Below, piece after piece: positions 1 through 12,180 of a stretch of DNA of 64,000 nt (the first letter of the stretch is position 1; every line of letters starts with the position of its first letter). The DNA is from Linum tenue (lineage: Eukaryota; Streptophyta; Magnoliopsida; Malpighiales; Linaceae): contig CAMGYJ010000002.1 of the NCBI GenBank assembly GCA_946122785.1, positions 68,659,703 to 68,723,702 on the forward strand. The letters run 5' to 3'. The notes under the pieces are model-generated. The model did no database searches. It was not told the DNA's origin and saw only the letters and a program-made list of their open reading frames with translations. The position numbers and the translations under genes are program-made.

Positions 1-1278
1 TAATCAAATGTATAATGATAGAGGAATGTTACAATACTTTAAAGAATAAGTGATTTAGTTTTTCTTTTTTGTCTTTATGGTACAACTGAACTTATGTACC
101 TTGAATGTTATAGTACAAATTTAGTTTGTACTTATACATTTATGTACAAATTCATTTATGGTACAACATTAATACGACCCTGGGGGGTGTATTTTTATCA
201 AAGTCACGCAGCAAACAATCAATCCGAAGATTGATAGAACTCGAATCAAGAACAACGCGTTCTTAATACGAAAATTGGATAAAACAGAACCAACGGACAA
301 TTCCACACCTGGGGAAAGCTCGTATGGTATAAAAGGGTAGTTGCTCGACCACGTTTGAAGGGACTATTCAATCGATACAAAGCTCAGCAAGTTTGGAATC
401 CACCAAACCCAAAACAAGTTCGCAAACTTGCAAAACCAAACAGTTTCTTTTCTATTCAATCAACTCTAACTATTACAACGAAAACTAGAGGGCTTTTATA
501 GCCAAAGAAAACCTAATACAATTCTAAACTAACAAGGAAACAATTAAGGTAATAATCTACTCTAAAAAGGACTCAAAATTCGGGTTTAAACTTCCTTTCT
601 TGAAGCACAAGTAAGCTGCCAGCAAACAGTCCAAAAGCAGATTTCGTACTAACTTCGTGCCTTTCGTTCGAGGCCTTCCAGAACTCCAATCCTTCATCCA
701 ATTCCTTCCCTTTGTACATAAACATACCTAGTTTCATGTTGTGGAAGCCTTTGGACTTGAATCATACCCATACTCCTCGAAGTAAGCCTACTTTGGAGCT
801 TATTATCATGTTGTGGAAGCCTTTGTCCATTTTCTGGCAGTTTTCCCGTTTTGAGGTAGGAACTTTGAGGCCTTGGAAAACAACCTTAATGACTTCTTAT
901 TGAGCAACCAAGCATACCAATGTGTAGATAATCATTCCATGTTCAACACAAGCCATTAAACTTGAATTTCCATTGAGCCAATTAAGAGAAACGTGCCTCC
1001 AAAGTCGGCTACTTGAACACGGAAAATGACTTGGACAATTTTCAGCTTCTTCTTTGCAATTCGACTTGGCCTCTTTATTGATTAATCCTGGATGAAATTT
1101 GATCGATTCCAGGATCGTATCAAACATACTCGATGTTAAAGCTAGAGTTTATAATAGAAGTAGATAGTAGGATCTACCACCATGAGTTGGATGCTCGATG
1201 TAAAAACCGAACTAACTGCACCACATTTGACATAATTGGCACTTAAAACCCGAATTCAACACGCCTAATCACCGAAGC
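1..1278. other. Non-genic, LTR-retrotransposon-like DNA
   Basis: No gene is supported here. Read on the minus strand, about 1130 to 200 looks like retrotransposon LTR DNA: a TATAAAAGCC promoter-like motif near 495-505 is followed by a leader-like stretch running toward 200. A 23-base direct repeat (positions 735 and 809, around tcatgttgtggaagccttt) lies inside it. I found no convincing paired LTR, primer-binding site or coding domain, so it may be a solo LTR or a fragment. Short open frames here have no recognisable domain. Confidence 0.35.
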
Positions 1279-1286
1279 CGACTAAC

Positions 1287-2394
1287 TAGGGGTGGGCATC
1301 CGGTTCGGTAAACCCGAACCGAACCGAACCAAAACCGAAGTCAACCGAACCGAAACCGAAGTATTCTTATTCGGTTCGGAAATCGGAAGCCAAAACTCAA
1401 GAGTTCGGAAACCAGGATCTTCTCAACCGAAACCGATTTCCGATTTCCGAACCGACCAACCGAACAAACACTCACAGTGTACAACTCCAAGCTCTGAGCC
1501 CACACAAATCCAAGCCCACACAACCCCAAGCCCGCTACATCTACTATTCCATTTCTCTAAGGAAACCCTAGCCCACCCAAACCTCATTCCCACAACAATC
1601 ACCAGCAGAAAGAGAAGGCTAGGCGGCGGTCCCTCGGCGACAAAAGAGGAGAACGGCAGCGGAGTTCAAGTCCCCGTCGGCGATTGCAAACGAAGGGAGG
1701 AGAAGGCTTGGCGGCCAAGATCTGCTCGCGGCCGACGAAGTTCGAGCCCGCAAACCAAGATCTGCTCGACGGTCGACGCCATCACTTCCCTTCAAGCCTT
1801 CAACCAAATACAAAAAAGAAGAGCGAAATCGATGAGAAACGGAGATACGAAGGAGAAAAACAAACAAAAAATTCCATGCATGCTTGGATATTAGCCTTAC
1901 TAACCTCTTAACCTTCGTCGCCGGATTCGTCACAATCATCGATGTCAATCGACGCCGCCGCCGCTGGATTGTGCTCTCCGTCACTCGCCATCACCGCCTG
2001 GCCCTGGGTCTTTCTCTTCCTCAATCGCCCTCGCCGCCTACCCTTGGGTTCTCTTCGTCAATCGCCGAGATGGGGAGGAAAACTTGCGGCTGCGTTCTGC
2101 TCTATGAGGAGAGAGAGAGAGAGGGAGAGAGAGAGAGAGAGAAAGAAAGAAAGAATTTGTTCTCCGCAGCCGCATATGGTAAATGGGGAGATAGGGTTAG
2201 TGGGGAGAGTATTAATTCTGGAACTTTCGGTTTTTGTATTAAAACCGAACCGAACCGAGATATATTTCGGTTCGGATGAACCGAACCGAAATATATTTCG
2301 GTTCGAACTCGGTTTGACCCATGGCATACTTCGGGGATTCGGTAAGCATCTGTTCGGTTCGGTTTAAACCGAACCGACCGAATGCCCACCCCTA
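1287..2394. mobile_element. Non-autonomous hAT element, 1.1 kb, with 8-bp TSD
   Basis: The element starts with TAGGGGTGGGCA and ends with the exact inverse TGCCCACCCCTA. It is flanked by a perfect 8-bp direct repeat, cgactaac, at 1279-1286 and 2395-2402. An 8-bp duplication with TAGGGG-type ends is the signature of hAT superfamily insertion. Subterminal DNA at both ends is packed with the ccgaac/gttcgg motif. The core (about 1610-2100) is GC-rich, contains a roughly 33-bp imperfect tandem duplication near 1996-2060 and a GA-rich microsatellite at 2108-2150. No transposase is present, so mobility would depend on an enzyme supplied in trans. Open frames inside it are translations of the repeat motif and I do not call them genes. 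Confidence 0.9.
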
Positions 2395-2402
2395 CGACTA
2401 AC

Positions 2403-2793
2403 TTATCATTATCATATCAAGACCAACATCAATAATTTCAAATGAATTAGAAACTACGATAAAACATAATTTTATGCATAAAGCAAACAGTTTCAGTCTA
2501 CTTCAACATAAACTTGCTCAAAACTGAGATGTGTAGATGAACTCGACGTACACAATCAATCGTGTCGTAAAAGCTTACACTAGTGTGAATAAAACTCTCC
2601 TATCTAAAACAAGAAAGTACTATTTATATGCTGAATTAGTAAGTTTAATTGTGAATTATTATACAAATAAATCTATAGAACTTTCAAACCCAAAAATTTG
2701 GTTCACTTGGTAGCCTACAAACTTCTTCTTGGTTTCTCGTCTCCCCATCAATCAAGCTTTCTGCAAAAGGGTTAATGGGTGGTTGGACAAGTG
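2403..2793. other. AT-rich spacer, 3' flank of the bHLH gene
   Basis: Nothing coding is visible. The part next to 2793 is probably the 3' untranslated region of the minus-strand bHLH gene; no polyadenylation signal stands out. Confidence 0.5.
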
Positions 2794-5700
2794 TCATTGC
2801 GCCAGGTCAGCAACCACCCTTCTTACTGCTTCCTGAAAGGCGGCTTCGTCCCATTCTTCATCTCCCTACCAAAAACCACACAACCAAAGAAGGAAGGCGC
2901 CAAGAAATTAAAATTACACCCAACATCAATTAACCACAGAAAATCGTAATATCAATGAGAAAATTTTATTTACAAGTTCTCCATTCTTGTTATTGGATTT
3001 GGACCAACTCGTTATTTATCATCCAGAGTTTCCGACAATTGAGATTACATCCAAGTTAATAAAGTTCTTATAATTTTAATTCAAAACAAAAATATGGATC
3101 GGGTGGGTGGGATTTCTTACTTGGCGACGAGGAGAAAAGAAATGTATGTGGTCAACTGAGTGTGATGGTCATATTTAATTTATAACATGTGGTGGTCCAT
3201 TAGATTTTTCTTGATAACTACTATTAATTCCTCGTATAATGATTATATAAAAAAATTCCTCATATAATGCGGGGGGGGGGGGGGGGGGGGGGGGGGAAAA
3301 GAAGTCGGAAGACATTGGCTCCCCGACCAAACCAAACCCACCAGCTTAATTTCATCAACGACTAAAGTATTTAATTTATAATATATGTAAATGATATTTA
3401 CCAAAATAAAAAAGCACAAAGAAGCTAGGGAAAACCCTAGACTCAAAGATATATGAGAATATTAATTAAAATTATTAATTACCTCAATCTGCAACCGGAA
3501 AACAGCTCGGCTGAAACGTGGCGCCTGGTCTGCGGTCGCTTCCAAGGCCACCAAGTCAACGTTGCTGACTTGTCGGAGAAACTCCAGCACCCGAATCACC
3601 ATGTCCGAAACCAGAGAGTCTCCCAGAAGAGTGACTTGCAGCTCCACGGTGCGGTGCTGCTCCGACGTCGTTTGGTCAACCGTTCTCAACCGCACGTCCA
3701 CCCTTTGGCCGCTCGCAACGGTACTTTCCGCCGCTTCTCGCTCGGCTGCTTTGCTGGAACCAAGGAGTAGCAGTTTGGATTCGAGCTGGCGGTTTTTTTC
3801 TGCCAGCTCGGCTACTTGAGCTATCAAGGAGCTCATGTACTCCTTCGTCCGGCTCAGCACCGACGCCTTGTCTTTCTGCATCCACAGGCGATTGAATTCA
3901 GTTAATGCATTAATTGAACTCAGTGCTATACTACTATGCATGTTGCGTTGGAGTTGTAGTTTTAAAACAACATTAAACAACAATATTAATAATTATGATT
4001 ATAGTATTACAACTCATGATTAATATGCATGGTGCTATATATGAAAATGACAAAACAATCTATATTCAATATGAATGGCAATGTGTGAAGCAAAGGCAAG
4101 GATAGATAAAGTAAACTTTTTTTTTTGAAAAAGAGTGCACAAATTACATAACGGATTACTAGGTCTGTCAAAAATTAGTAGGTCTCAATAATTGGAGTTA
4201 CTGACATGGTATCAGAGCCTTTTGTAACGATCTCATTCGTTAAGGACACGAAATTTTCCTGGACGCGTGGAAACTTTAAACACATACGAGCGGCAAACCT
4301 GACGTGTGTTAGTATGTGAAAAATATTCATTGTCGAAACAACAAAACATCTCTCGAGTCGTAAAAAAAAAAAAAACTCTGATACCATATCATAAACCAAT
4401 TGGTTCCAGTAACTTGAGTTATTAGGATGACAGGTTGTTCTTGAAAATTAGACACATAAGATTTGCAGTTTGGTTTTTGTAGAGTTCAATTAATTAGTAA
4501 ATTAAGTTAGAAAAAGCAGGAGCATCGATCGATCAGAGTAGGCATTTGTTCGCAAGCAGTCCGATCCATTAGCTAGCTATAGGTTAATTAGTAGAGGTAG
4601 GTAGGTTACCTTGGCATCGGGAGGGAGGAGGGAGCGGAGGGAGTGGAAGCTGTCGTTGATCTTCTCCCGGCGGCGGCGCTCCGATATCATATGGTGGAGC
4701 TGCGTGCTGGTGGGACGGCTGCAGGCCAGCTGATGACTCCTGTCCCTCGCCGTGAAGCTCCTCCTGTAGTACGTAATCGCCCTCTTGAACATGCTTTGCC
4801 CCGCCACTCTCACTCCTCTAGTAGGAGGAGGAGCAGGAGTTGCAGCAGCAGCGAACTTCTTGAAAGCAGTAGTAGTAGTAGTCCGACGTGGCATCCGGCC
4901 CTGATGATTAGATGGAGCAGCAGCAGCAGTAGCGGAGGGAGGAGCAGAGGTGAAGACGGCCAGCAAGGCTCTGGTCATGGCGACGTCCTCCATACTCGCC
5001 ATTTGAGTACTCGGAAACAGCCCCACGTACGGCTGCTGCTGCTGACGTGGCGGTGGAGGAGGGTGGAAGGCGGGGGTAGAGGCGGCAGCGGTGGTATTGG
5101 CGGTGAGGTTGAGGAGGAAAGACGAGTACTCAGGGCTGTTCTGATCAAGTGAGAGCACTGATGATCTGACGGAGGAGGTGGACGAGGAGGACGGCAGCCC
5201 CGCATTATTATTCGCTGTCGTCGTCGTCGTTAGAAGCCTGGAGAAGTCGTCGGGGAAAAGCTTCATCATCTCCCCCTCGATGCTCATCTGAGGGTTAGAT
5301 ATATACGTAGACACAAATGTTAATTAAGTTGAACAAAATCGGCGGCTTGTATCGTAACAAATACGTCATTGATGATATTATTCTAGTTATATATAGTAGT
5401 AGTAGTGCTTACTTGTTGTTGACCCGTCGGATTAGACCAGCCGAGCTCGATCTCGCCACTTCTGCAACCCATAAACACTGCTGTCTGTTTTTGCGCCGTT
5501 AATCAATTAATTATTAGATTCGTAGCTAAGCTATTTATGATAAAAATTTAAAAAAAAAAAGAAGGGATCACGTAGCTAGGCTAGGCTAGAGATAGTGGAT
5601 GAGGAACGGAACAAACCTTGATCTCGGCTTCCTGCATATATATATAATACAAAGTTCCAAAAGAAGCAGAATGTGTTGTCAGATAAGACTGATTAATGAT

Positions 5701-6304
5701 TAACTGCTAATTAATGGAGAGTGATCATTCTGGTCACGGCTTTAAATAATTACCTGGTAGAAGAGGCGTTGTGAAAGATTGGACGCCATTCGCAGCAGCT
5801 CCGGTAATTCGTTCAGCTCTACGTACGGGTGGTTGATCAAGAAGGCGTGCCCCGGAACTCGACTGCGCCATCATCAAATTACTTAATCATCATCATCATC
5901 ATCATCATACATACAATTAATTAGTGAATTATATATATATCTGAGTGTCATTAATTTATCGATCGATCTTACTCGTTGATGGGAGTGAATGTTGACCGTG
6001 TGTAGTCCTGGAAATGCCGGTTGGCTGCTGCTGAAGACGGAGGAGGCGATCGAGGAGAAGAAGAGGAAGAGGAGGAGGGTATTGGCTGCTGGTGGTGGTG
6101 GTCGTGGTGATCGTCGTCGTGGTGTTGGAGCGGCCGGTAGAAGCCTCCGGCGAAAACGAGCAGGCTGGATACAGAGTTATTATGAGGGTGGCGATGGGGG
6201 AGATGGGACCAAAGGCAAATGTAAGAGCTGCCCAGGTGCTGCATCAACGCTTGCAGATAGGCGGGCAGCTCCATTTCCGGCGCCATCCCAAATACGCTCT
6301 CCAT
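2794..6304 (-). CDS. bHLH transcription factor, bHLH041-like (7 exons, 556 aa)
   Basis: Predicted exons on the minus strand: 6304-5973, 5862-5754, 5631-5617, 5484-5413, 5287-4610, 3875-3483 and 2865-2794. All junctions are GT-AG and the phases add up to 557 codons including stop. The N terminus (MESVFGMAPEME... SSYICLWSHLP) and C terminus (GDEEWDEAAFQEAVRRVVAD) are those I associate with plant bHLH041 proteins. The bHLH region (about residues 375-430) keeps the H-x3-E-x3-R basic triad within HHMISERRRREKIN, so E-box DNA binding is expected. An intron splits it right after PPDAK. Residues 1-115 contain His/Asp and Ser/Pro low-complexity runs. The C-terminal exons resemble an ACT-like fold. A nuclear regulator is inferred; its targets cannot be read from sequence. 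Exon 3 is only 15 nt (EAEIK). The last intron carries a 26-G run. Confidence 0.88.
3271..3296. repeat. 26-base poly(G) tract
   Basis: Twenty-six consecutive G on the plus strand, which is poly(C) in the transcript sense of the bHLH gene, inside its last intron (3482-2866). Such a run can form a quadruplex and is also prone to sequencing or assembly length error. Confidence 0.95.
4160..4440. mobile_element. Decayed TRIM-like / LTR fragment with two inward PBS motifs
   Basis: The initiator-tRNA-Met primer-binding motif TGGTATCAGAG occurs on the plus strand near 4206 and in inverse orientation near 4377-4389. Each copy is preceded, in its own orientation, by LTR-end-like DNA (compare the clearer TRIM at 60749). 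The segment lies in the fifth-to-sixth exon intron of the bHLH gene. It is either a fold-back rearranged TRIM or two fragments in opposite orientation; exact ends are not resolved. Confidence 0.5.
5617..5631 (-). other. 15-nt microexon of the bHLH gene
   Basis: Five codons (EAEIK) are bounded by TATGCAG and GTTTGT. Skipping this exon keeps the reading frame, so both isoforms would be translatable. The flanking exons end and begin in phase 0, which supports the call. Confidence 0.75.
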
Positions 6305-6760
6305 ATTTCCTTCCTGCTATGCGATCGGGATAGAGATCCAGTCCTTGCAGCGGCTATGCATCGACGACGGTGATCATCTGATCATCAGGTAGAAAAAGGT
6401 TTCGACCGGTTTGGTTAGTGGCCGGGTCGGTTGTTGAGGATTTGATTGGTCTGTGTGGAAATCGGCGGCGTTCGGTGGTTTAAGATTTTATTAGTACAGA
6501 GGAAAAAGAATAATAAGGAGAAAACGGTTTCAAGCCGGCGAGGGAGAAGACCAAGGAAGGAAGAAGGGAAGGGAGGAGAGGGGAAGGGAAGGGAAGGGAA
6601 CGGAATGGAATGGAAGAAAATAAATAGTCCAGCGGCGGCCCACTTGTATGAAGAGGGGACTCCTCTGGTTTGGAATTTTCCAAACAATGAAGAAGGCAAG
6701 AAGCTAATAAGAAAAGTATTCACTTTGCATTAATTTATTATAATAATTATTATATATATA
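6305..6760 (-). promoter_or_regulatory. Pyrimidine-rich 5' flank of the bHLH gene
   Basis: In transcript sense this is strongly CT-rich, with repeated CCCTT units at about 6610-6540, as is common in plant leaders and core promoters. Several TATA-like AT tracts lie at 6735-6780. The transcription start cannot be fixed from sequence. Confidence 0.45.
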
Positions 6761-7797
6761 ATAGCCGATATATAAATAATTATATGAAGTGGTATAGCGT
6801 ATGGTACGATATTATACACCAATTTTTATATATACAGGATGAATCACAACTCCTAATTCGTTTAACTCAGATAATAAGATTCGTTTAATTTAAAAATATA
6901 ATAATCGAGATTTCCGATGGATCGAAATATATTGAAATTCACCTTTTTACAGATGTGAATTCAAGACGTAGGCTAATGTTTGCCATAATTATACATAAGT
7001 CACATGTTATTCTGCTACTGGGTTGGGTTCCGCGGTGACAAAAATAACAAAGACAAGAGGGAAAGAAGGAGAAAGAGACCGATGGACCTTTGAAAATGTT
7101 GTCTCGTCGTCTCTAGGATAGATGACGTGTAGTGTGCAAAGGGTAGAAAATGGTGTGGAATAATGCAATATATATATAAAAAAAAAGTTCAAATTATATG
7201 ATCACTCAAATTACATAAATCTTTTAATTTTGTCACTCGAATTACTTTTCTTTCTTATTGATCACTAACTTTACGAATTGTTTCACCGTTAGTCACCGGA
7301 CGTCAGTCTCCATCAGACTCCGCGTCAACTCTGTCAGTTTTTTTATGACGTGGCAAACGGAACTGCTATCAGAGCTTTCTTATCCCCCTTCCACGCTCTC
7401 TCATTCATCTTCAACCCTTCCCTTCCTTATAGCAACCGCCGCTGAAGGCCAACACCTGAGAACCACCATCCAGCTCTGTCGACTGTCTCGCCATAAAACC
7501 ACCACCATCGTCGTCTTCTCCTTCTCCCTCTCTTCCCGACGCCTCCCTCTCGATCCCTCCTAACACCTTCCTCCCCAGTTGAATAAGACAACTTCTCAAG
7601 CAAGAGATAGTCTTACCATCGAGATCGACAAAAACATTTGGACGAGCCATACGCAAAATCGAGGCCAAGGTCAAGGAGATAAGCAATTGCATAGTCAAAA
7701 CTCAAAAGTAACCAATTCAAAGTCGGACATTCATGAAACGAAACCCTAATTAAAAGCCACAATTCAAACGCCCCCCCCCCACCAATTCCGAATTCCT
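6761..7797. other. Intergenic DNA without a recognisable gene
   Basis: AT-rich DNA. The stretch 7200-7360 contains phrases such as atcactcaaattac and tgacgtggcaa that recur in plant transposon termini, but no paired ends were found. A short C run lies at 7772-7780. Confidence 0.4.
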
Positions 7798-8572
7798 ATT
7801 TAAAGCCCTAACTTTTTAAAATATTCGCCCTAAATTAACCAAACAGACCATTCTACCCCAATTCCTAATTTTTCTATGCCAAGTAATCAGCTAATCGACC
7901 TAATCCCTAGTTTTACAATGGAACGCCCCAACCCCACCGGCAAAATCCATTCTTCGATCAAGGACGCAGAAGACAGATTAGAATCTCGCCCCGTCGCCAT
8001 GCTTGCTCGGAAGGCCGATCGAGGATGCAGATCAGAATCCCGCCGCCATGCTTGCTCGGTGCGCCGACAGGGTTCAATCGTCTCTACTGATGGCGAGCGA
8101 TGGTGAGTAGGAAGAAGGAACCACTCGGTCCGTCCCATCGCCGCCGCCACGCCTTCCATTGCGCCGATTGAGGACACAGAAGAGAGAAAAGAACCTCTCA
8201 TCGTCTCTGCAACTTCGTGAACCGAAGAGAGAATTTCACCGGTGGAGATTGGGGCGAAGCAGAGCAAAATTAGGGATGGAATTAGTGCGATGGCAGTGTC
8301 GACGAGGCGGACCGAGCAACACTCCCAGACGCCGCGAGGAATCACTAGGTCGAGCGGCGCATCGGAAGGCAGTTGCGGCGGCGACGACGAAGACTCCTAG
8401 GGCGAACGGCGAGGACGGGAAGAATCCAGCGGGGCGAGATTCTTTTCTCGATCGGCCTTCCGAGCAGGGCAAAAATTTGTTAAGAGATTGTAAATATAAC
8501 CTGTACAAAAACGTCAAATTGCAAAGTTAGGGCGATAAATTTTAAAAACTGAGGGCGTTAATTAGTACCTCT
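7798..8572. mobile_element. Candidate TIR element with GC-rich core
   Basis: The left arm (about 7800-7840, with GCCCTAAC and TTCGCCCTAAATTAAC) is roughly inverse to the right arm (about 8523-8565), giving imperfect terminal inverted repeats of some 35 bp. The core 7910-8480 is sharply more GC-rich than its flanks and contains an imperfect direct duplication around 7968-8055 (shared segment ccatgcttgctcgg). This is the general look of a Pack-type element carrying gene-derived DNA. No target-site duplication was found and the core protein frames are not recognised. Confidence 0.4.
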
Positions 8573-11500
8573 CAAGAATTTGCCAGACTTCAAATCGCGA
8601 TGGAGGACCATATTCCGGTTGCAAGCGTCGAGGCCGGAGAGAATCTACATCATCCATGCTTGACCTCGCCGACGGATCCCTCCCTTCTTCTTCTCGTCCT
8701 GGATGACTGTTGCCTAATTGGTCCTGAGGAATTCGAGGACGACGATGTTAGGGAAGTTCCGGAGGACACAGATGGCCTCTATCTCGTGGAATGGTGACTG
8801 GTATTGTGGACATCTTTCAAAGCGACAAGGACGTCTTGTCGATCATTAGTGCAATCTCCACAATCATTGTCGCTCCGCTTCTTGTCAACCTTTCGCTTGG
8901 ATCTCCAACACCAGCTCGAGTTAGGGATGTAATACATGTGAACAAAGATGAGTTGTGAACAAGAGGACGACCAACGTTAGGCTGATTAGTTAATTTTTCA
9001 AAATGACAAGCGTGCGCCTCCCTCTAAAATCATCATGAAATTGTGATGACCAACCTCTTAAACATAGAAAATAAGCAAATTGGAAGCTTCGTATTGATTT
9101 GTTTTAGTGTACCATGCTAACAAATTAGGTGTTAGCACTTAGCACGCTAACCCCAACCACTTATTCGATTTATTGACTCTGACACTAGCCCCAATAACTT
9201 CTTTCCATGGTATCAGAGCTTTTAAACGAGTAGTCTTATGTTCAATCCTCGCAACCTACAATATTAACAGTTGATTTAGCCAAAAGATATGACAGGCCAG
9301 TACAAACTTTAACCTCGTAACTTTCATTTGAAGCGTTGTTAAAAACATAATATAAAATTCACTCTTCAACATTTCTCTATCAACAACTCAAACTATTATT
9401 ACAAACCAATTCTTTTTTGGTAAGTTATTACAAACCAATTCTTATCACATATATATGACTTTTTTCCATAGGTACACATAAATCAATCGCACAATCACAT
9501 CGTGATGATGATTATCACTGTTATTATTACAATCAACTACTCATATGGAGTTATGTCATATTTAGATGATTAGATCATCCCGTGCGACATATAGCAACAT
9601 ATTTTCCTTATGCCAAAAGTAAAAAAGAAGACCAAGCTAGGTTAACAAAGTTGATACGTTCTTAGCATATGAACTCATGTAATTTAATCCTTGTCGAAGG
9701 TGCTAGTGAATCAATTTACACGTCGTACGTGATGAATCTAAAAATTAGTGATAATAACTTTCTAATCCCTTCATATGAAACTTCTGTTAAAAAAACCCAG
9801 TAGGGAAATTAGTAGAATGAACAGTTGAATGCAGGGAGAATTGTCATTGCAAGGATGAAAAGTAGTCGTGAGTGGGGTTAGGGTTGATCGACGAGATATG
9901 AGTTAATTAGGAGAATGGTAGGAGAGAAGTGAGAATATTATTGTTTGCAAGCTGGGGGTGGGAGGGTATGGAACAGTCTTGTTTGTTTTGGTTTAAAGGG
10001 TCATATTCTCATAATATGATTTTTCATTCATGAATTTCATAAATATAAAAAAAATAAAGTAAATTGATATTTGGATTTGATGAAACCGACCGAATACAAT
10101 AATTATATGATTTTTTATTTTGATTTTTTATTATTATTATATTGCGTTTCTCATGACTTTGGCTGGTCCGTAACATTGTATACGAGAGATGACAATTGAA
10201 TTCAGATTTATGGGTTTGTGTTTAGTTTTTTTTCTTCTTTCAAAACCCAACTCTGTTCGCGCCCAAAAATAATAAAACAACTTTGTTTTGTGTATAATCT
10301 TAACAATATAGATAATTTATGAATGGTAGTCTTTATACCAATGTAATCCAAATAATATGGATAACTTATATATGTTATTTTTTTTAATCTTAACTTATAT
10401 ATGTTATTAGTCTTTATGAAAATATATTTGTAATTTTTTATATAATATTACGGTGTGGGTATCCAGAGAAATAATGTGCGGTTGTTTTCTTACGCTCATA
10501 GGTACTCATGCATTTGTTGATATCTGTAGGGTTAGATTGAAATTTCTCTTCCGAAATCCATTCAATATTTGCCAATTTTTTTATTTTATAAATACACCTA
10601 CTGAACTGGATTTGATTTTTTTTTTTTGGATAGAACTGGATTTGAATTTGAAGAGATCTTTAATATCCCGAACATTTTCCCGACGAAGATATTGTCCGCT
10701 TTGGGCCTCGACCCTCACGATTTTTGACTTGGGGTGCAATTCAAGGTGACTTCCCATAATGTCACTCATCCTTGTTATACTCCACACCGAGCACGTTTAA
10801 CTTCGGAGTTCTCATAAGAACTCCTCCATTATACTAGAAAACGCGTCTTATCAGTTAAGGTCGGTTTATTACTTATGAACTGTGAATCCCTCACATAATT
10901 TGTCGATGTGTGATTCGCTTAAAGTGTTACAAGATCCCGACTCAATCCCACCCGTTGCCTTCCCTGCTGCACAAACCTAGATGGGAATCTGTGTAAATGA
11001 AAACTAAAAAAAAACAAAGCAAATAAATGGGAAGGGGGACTCGAAGAAAAGTAATGGTCAAAGTCCACTGGGGCCCCCTTTTTTCCTTCTTCTTCTTCCT
11101 TTCTCTGATCAGTGGCTTTGATTTGAAGATAGCCAATCAACAACCAAAACGGAGACCATCCCTTTCCTTTCCTCCATACAATTTTTTACAGCTAGCTTAG
11201 CTACCTTCCCTTGCCAACATACAAGCTAATAATGAACAAAAAGGTTTGACTCGGGTTGACAGTCAACTTTTACAATCATCCTCATATTTATCACTAGACT
11301 TATTATTTCATTTATTGTAAAAAAAAAAAAAATATAGATTAGAGAGAACTGAACTATGTAGAGTGGATGCACAAACTCGGAAACTAGCTAGTCTTGTGTT
11401 TGACTCTACGGGATGACATGTGTTCTTGTAGCTCTGAATTCTTCTGGGATTAAGGGAGTTCCCCCGAGAGCATTTGTTTGATCATGTTATGGCAATGGTA

Positions 11501-11600
11501 TAGCACTATCTGGTGCGGGGATGAATGTCGTGTGCAGTGTGGTCAAAAGAGAAAGAGGATGTGCCGTGTGCGGAGAGTGGTGTGAACGTATATAGTACAT
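8573..11600. other. Gene-poor AT-rich DNA with repeat fragments
   Basis: No supported gene. A solitary primer-binding-like motif (tggtatcagagc) at about 9209-9220 marks a retrotransposon scrap. The stretch about 10670-10900 has a phrase (tgtccgctttgggcc) I recognise only as a common plant interspersed repeat. A short open frame at 8600-8797 codes for an acidic 65-residue peptide with no recognisable domain. Confidence 0.4.
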
Positions 11601-12180
11601 GATGGTCAAAATGAAAGATACACGAGGTTGTTTGGATGAAAAATTCGAACAGATCAATTTTGATCCAATTGTCTCGTCTTGAGATAATTGTGCTAAATTG
11701 AACCCGTTTGGTAACATAAAATTTGGATGGATCAATTTGACAGGAGTAATTCCCCCCCCCCCCCACCCACCCAAAATATATATATGGCAAAGTGGATATT
11801 ATCTCGTAAATCAATAGAACATGTTGACACTTTCTCAAATTATGTTTCATCAATTCTTAATCATCCGCGTCAATCGTGATTTTTCACATGTGATTGATTG
11901 AACATTCTCTAACTAAATAGCTAGCTAGGATAAATGAATTAATTAAGTTGATCAGTAAACCAAACCTATATACATAAAATGGAGTACTGACAGTGGCATA
12001 GACAGAAATTCTCTAAAGAGAGTCAATATTACCGAGGCGTCATTTGGATGAGGAAATGTAACGGATCAATTTGACTCAATTGTCTCGTTTGCCAACAGGA
12101 AATTTGGATGGATCAATCTGGTCTGGGGAATTTCAAATTGAGCCATTATGAGTCAATTCTAATTATCTAGGGTGGGACAG
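11601..12180. repeat. Two diverged copies of a roughly 130-bp repeat
   Basis: Segments at about 11625-11760 and 12035-12145 share, in the same order, tttggatgaa/gag, gatcaattt, caattgtctcgt and aaatttggatggatcaat. The first copy ends at a 13-base C run (11752-11764). No coding content. A MITE-like origin is possible but no target duplications are seen. Confidence 0.5.

Noticed and set aside
4643..5152. Plus-strand 169-codon frame
   Set aside because: It is antisense to exon 5 of the bHLH gene, whose splice structure and motifs are clear.
7887..8345. 152-codon minus-strand frame as a gene
   Set aside because: No recognisable domain, lies inside the GC-rich core of a candidate TIR element, and competing frames exist on the other strand.
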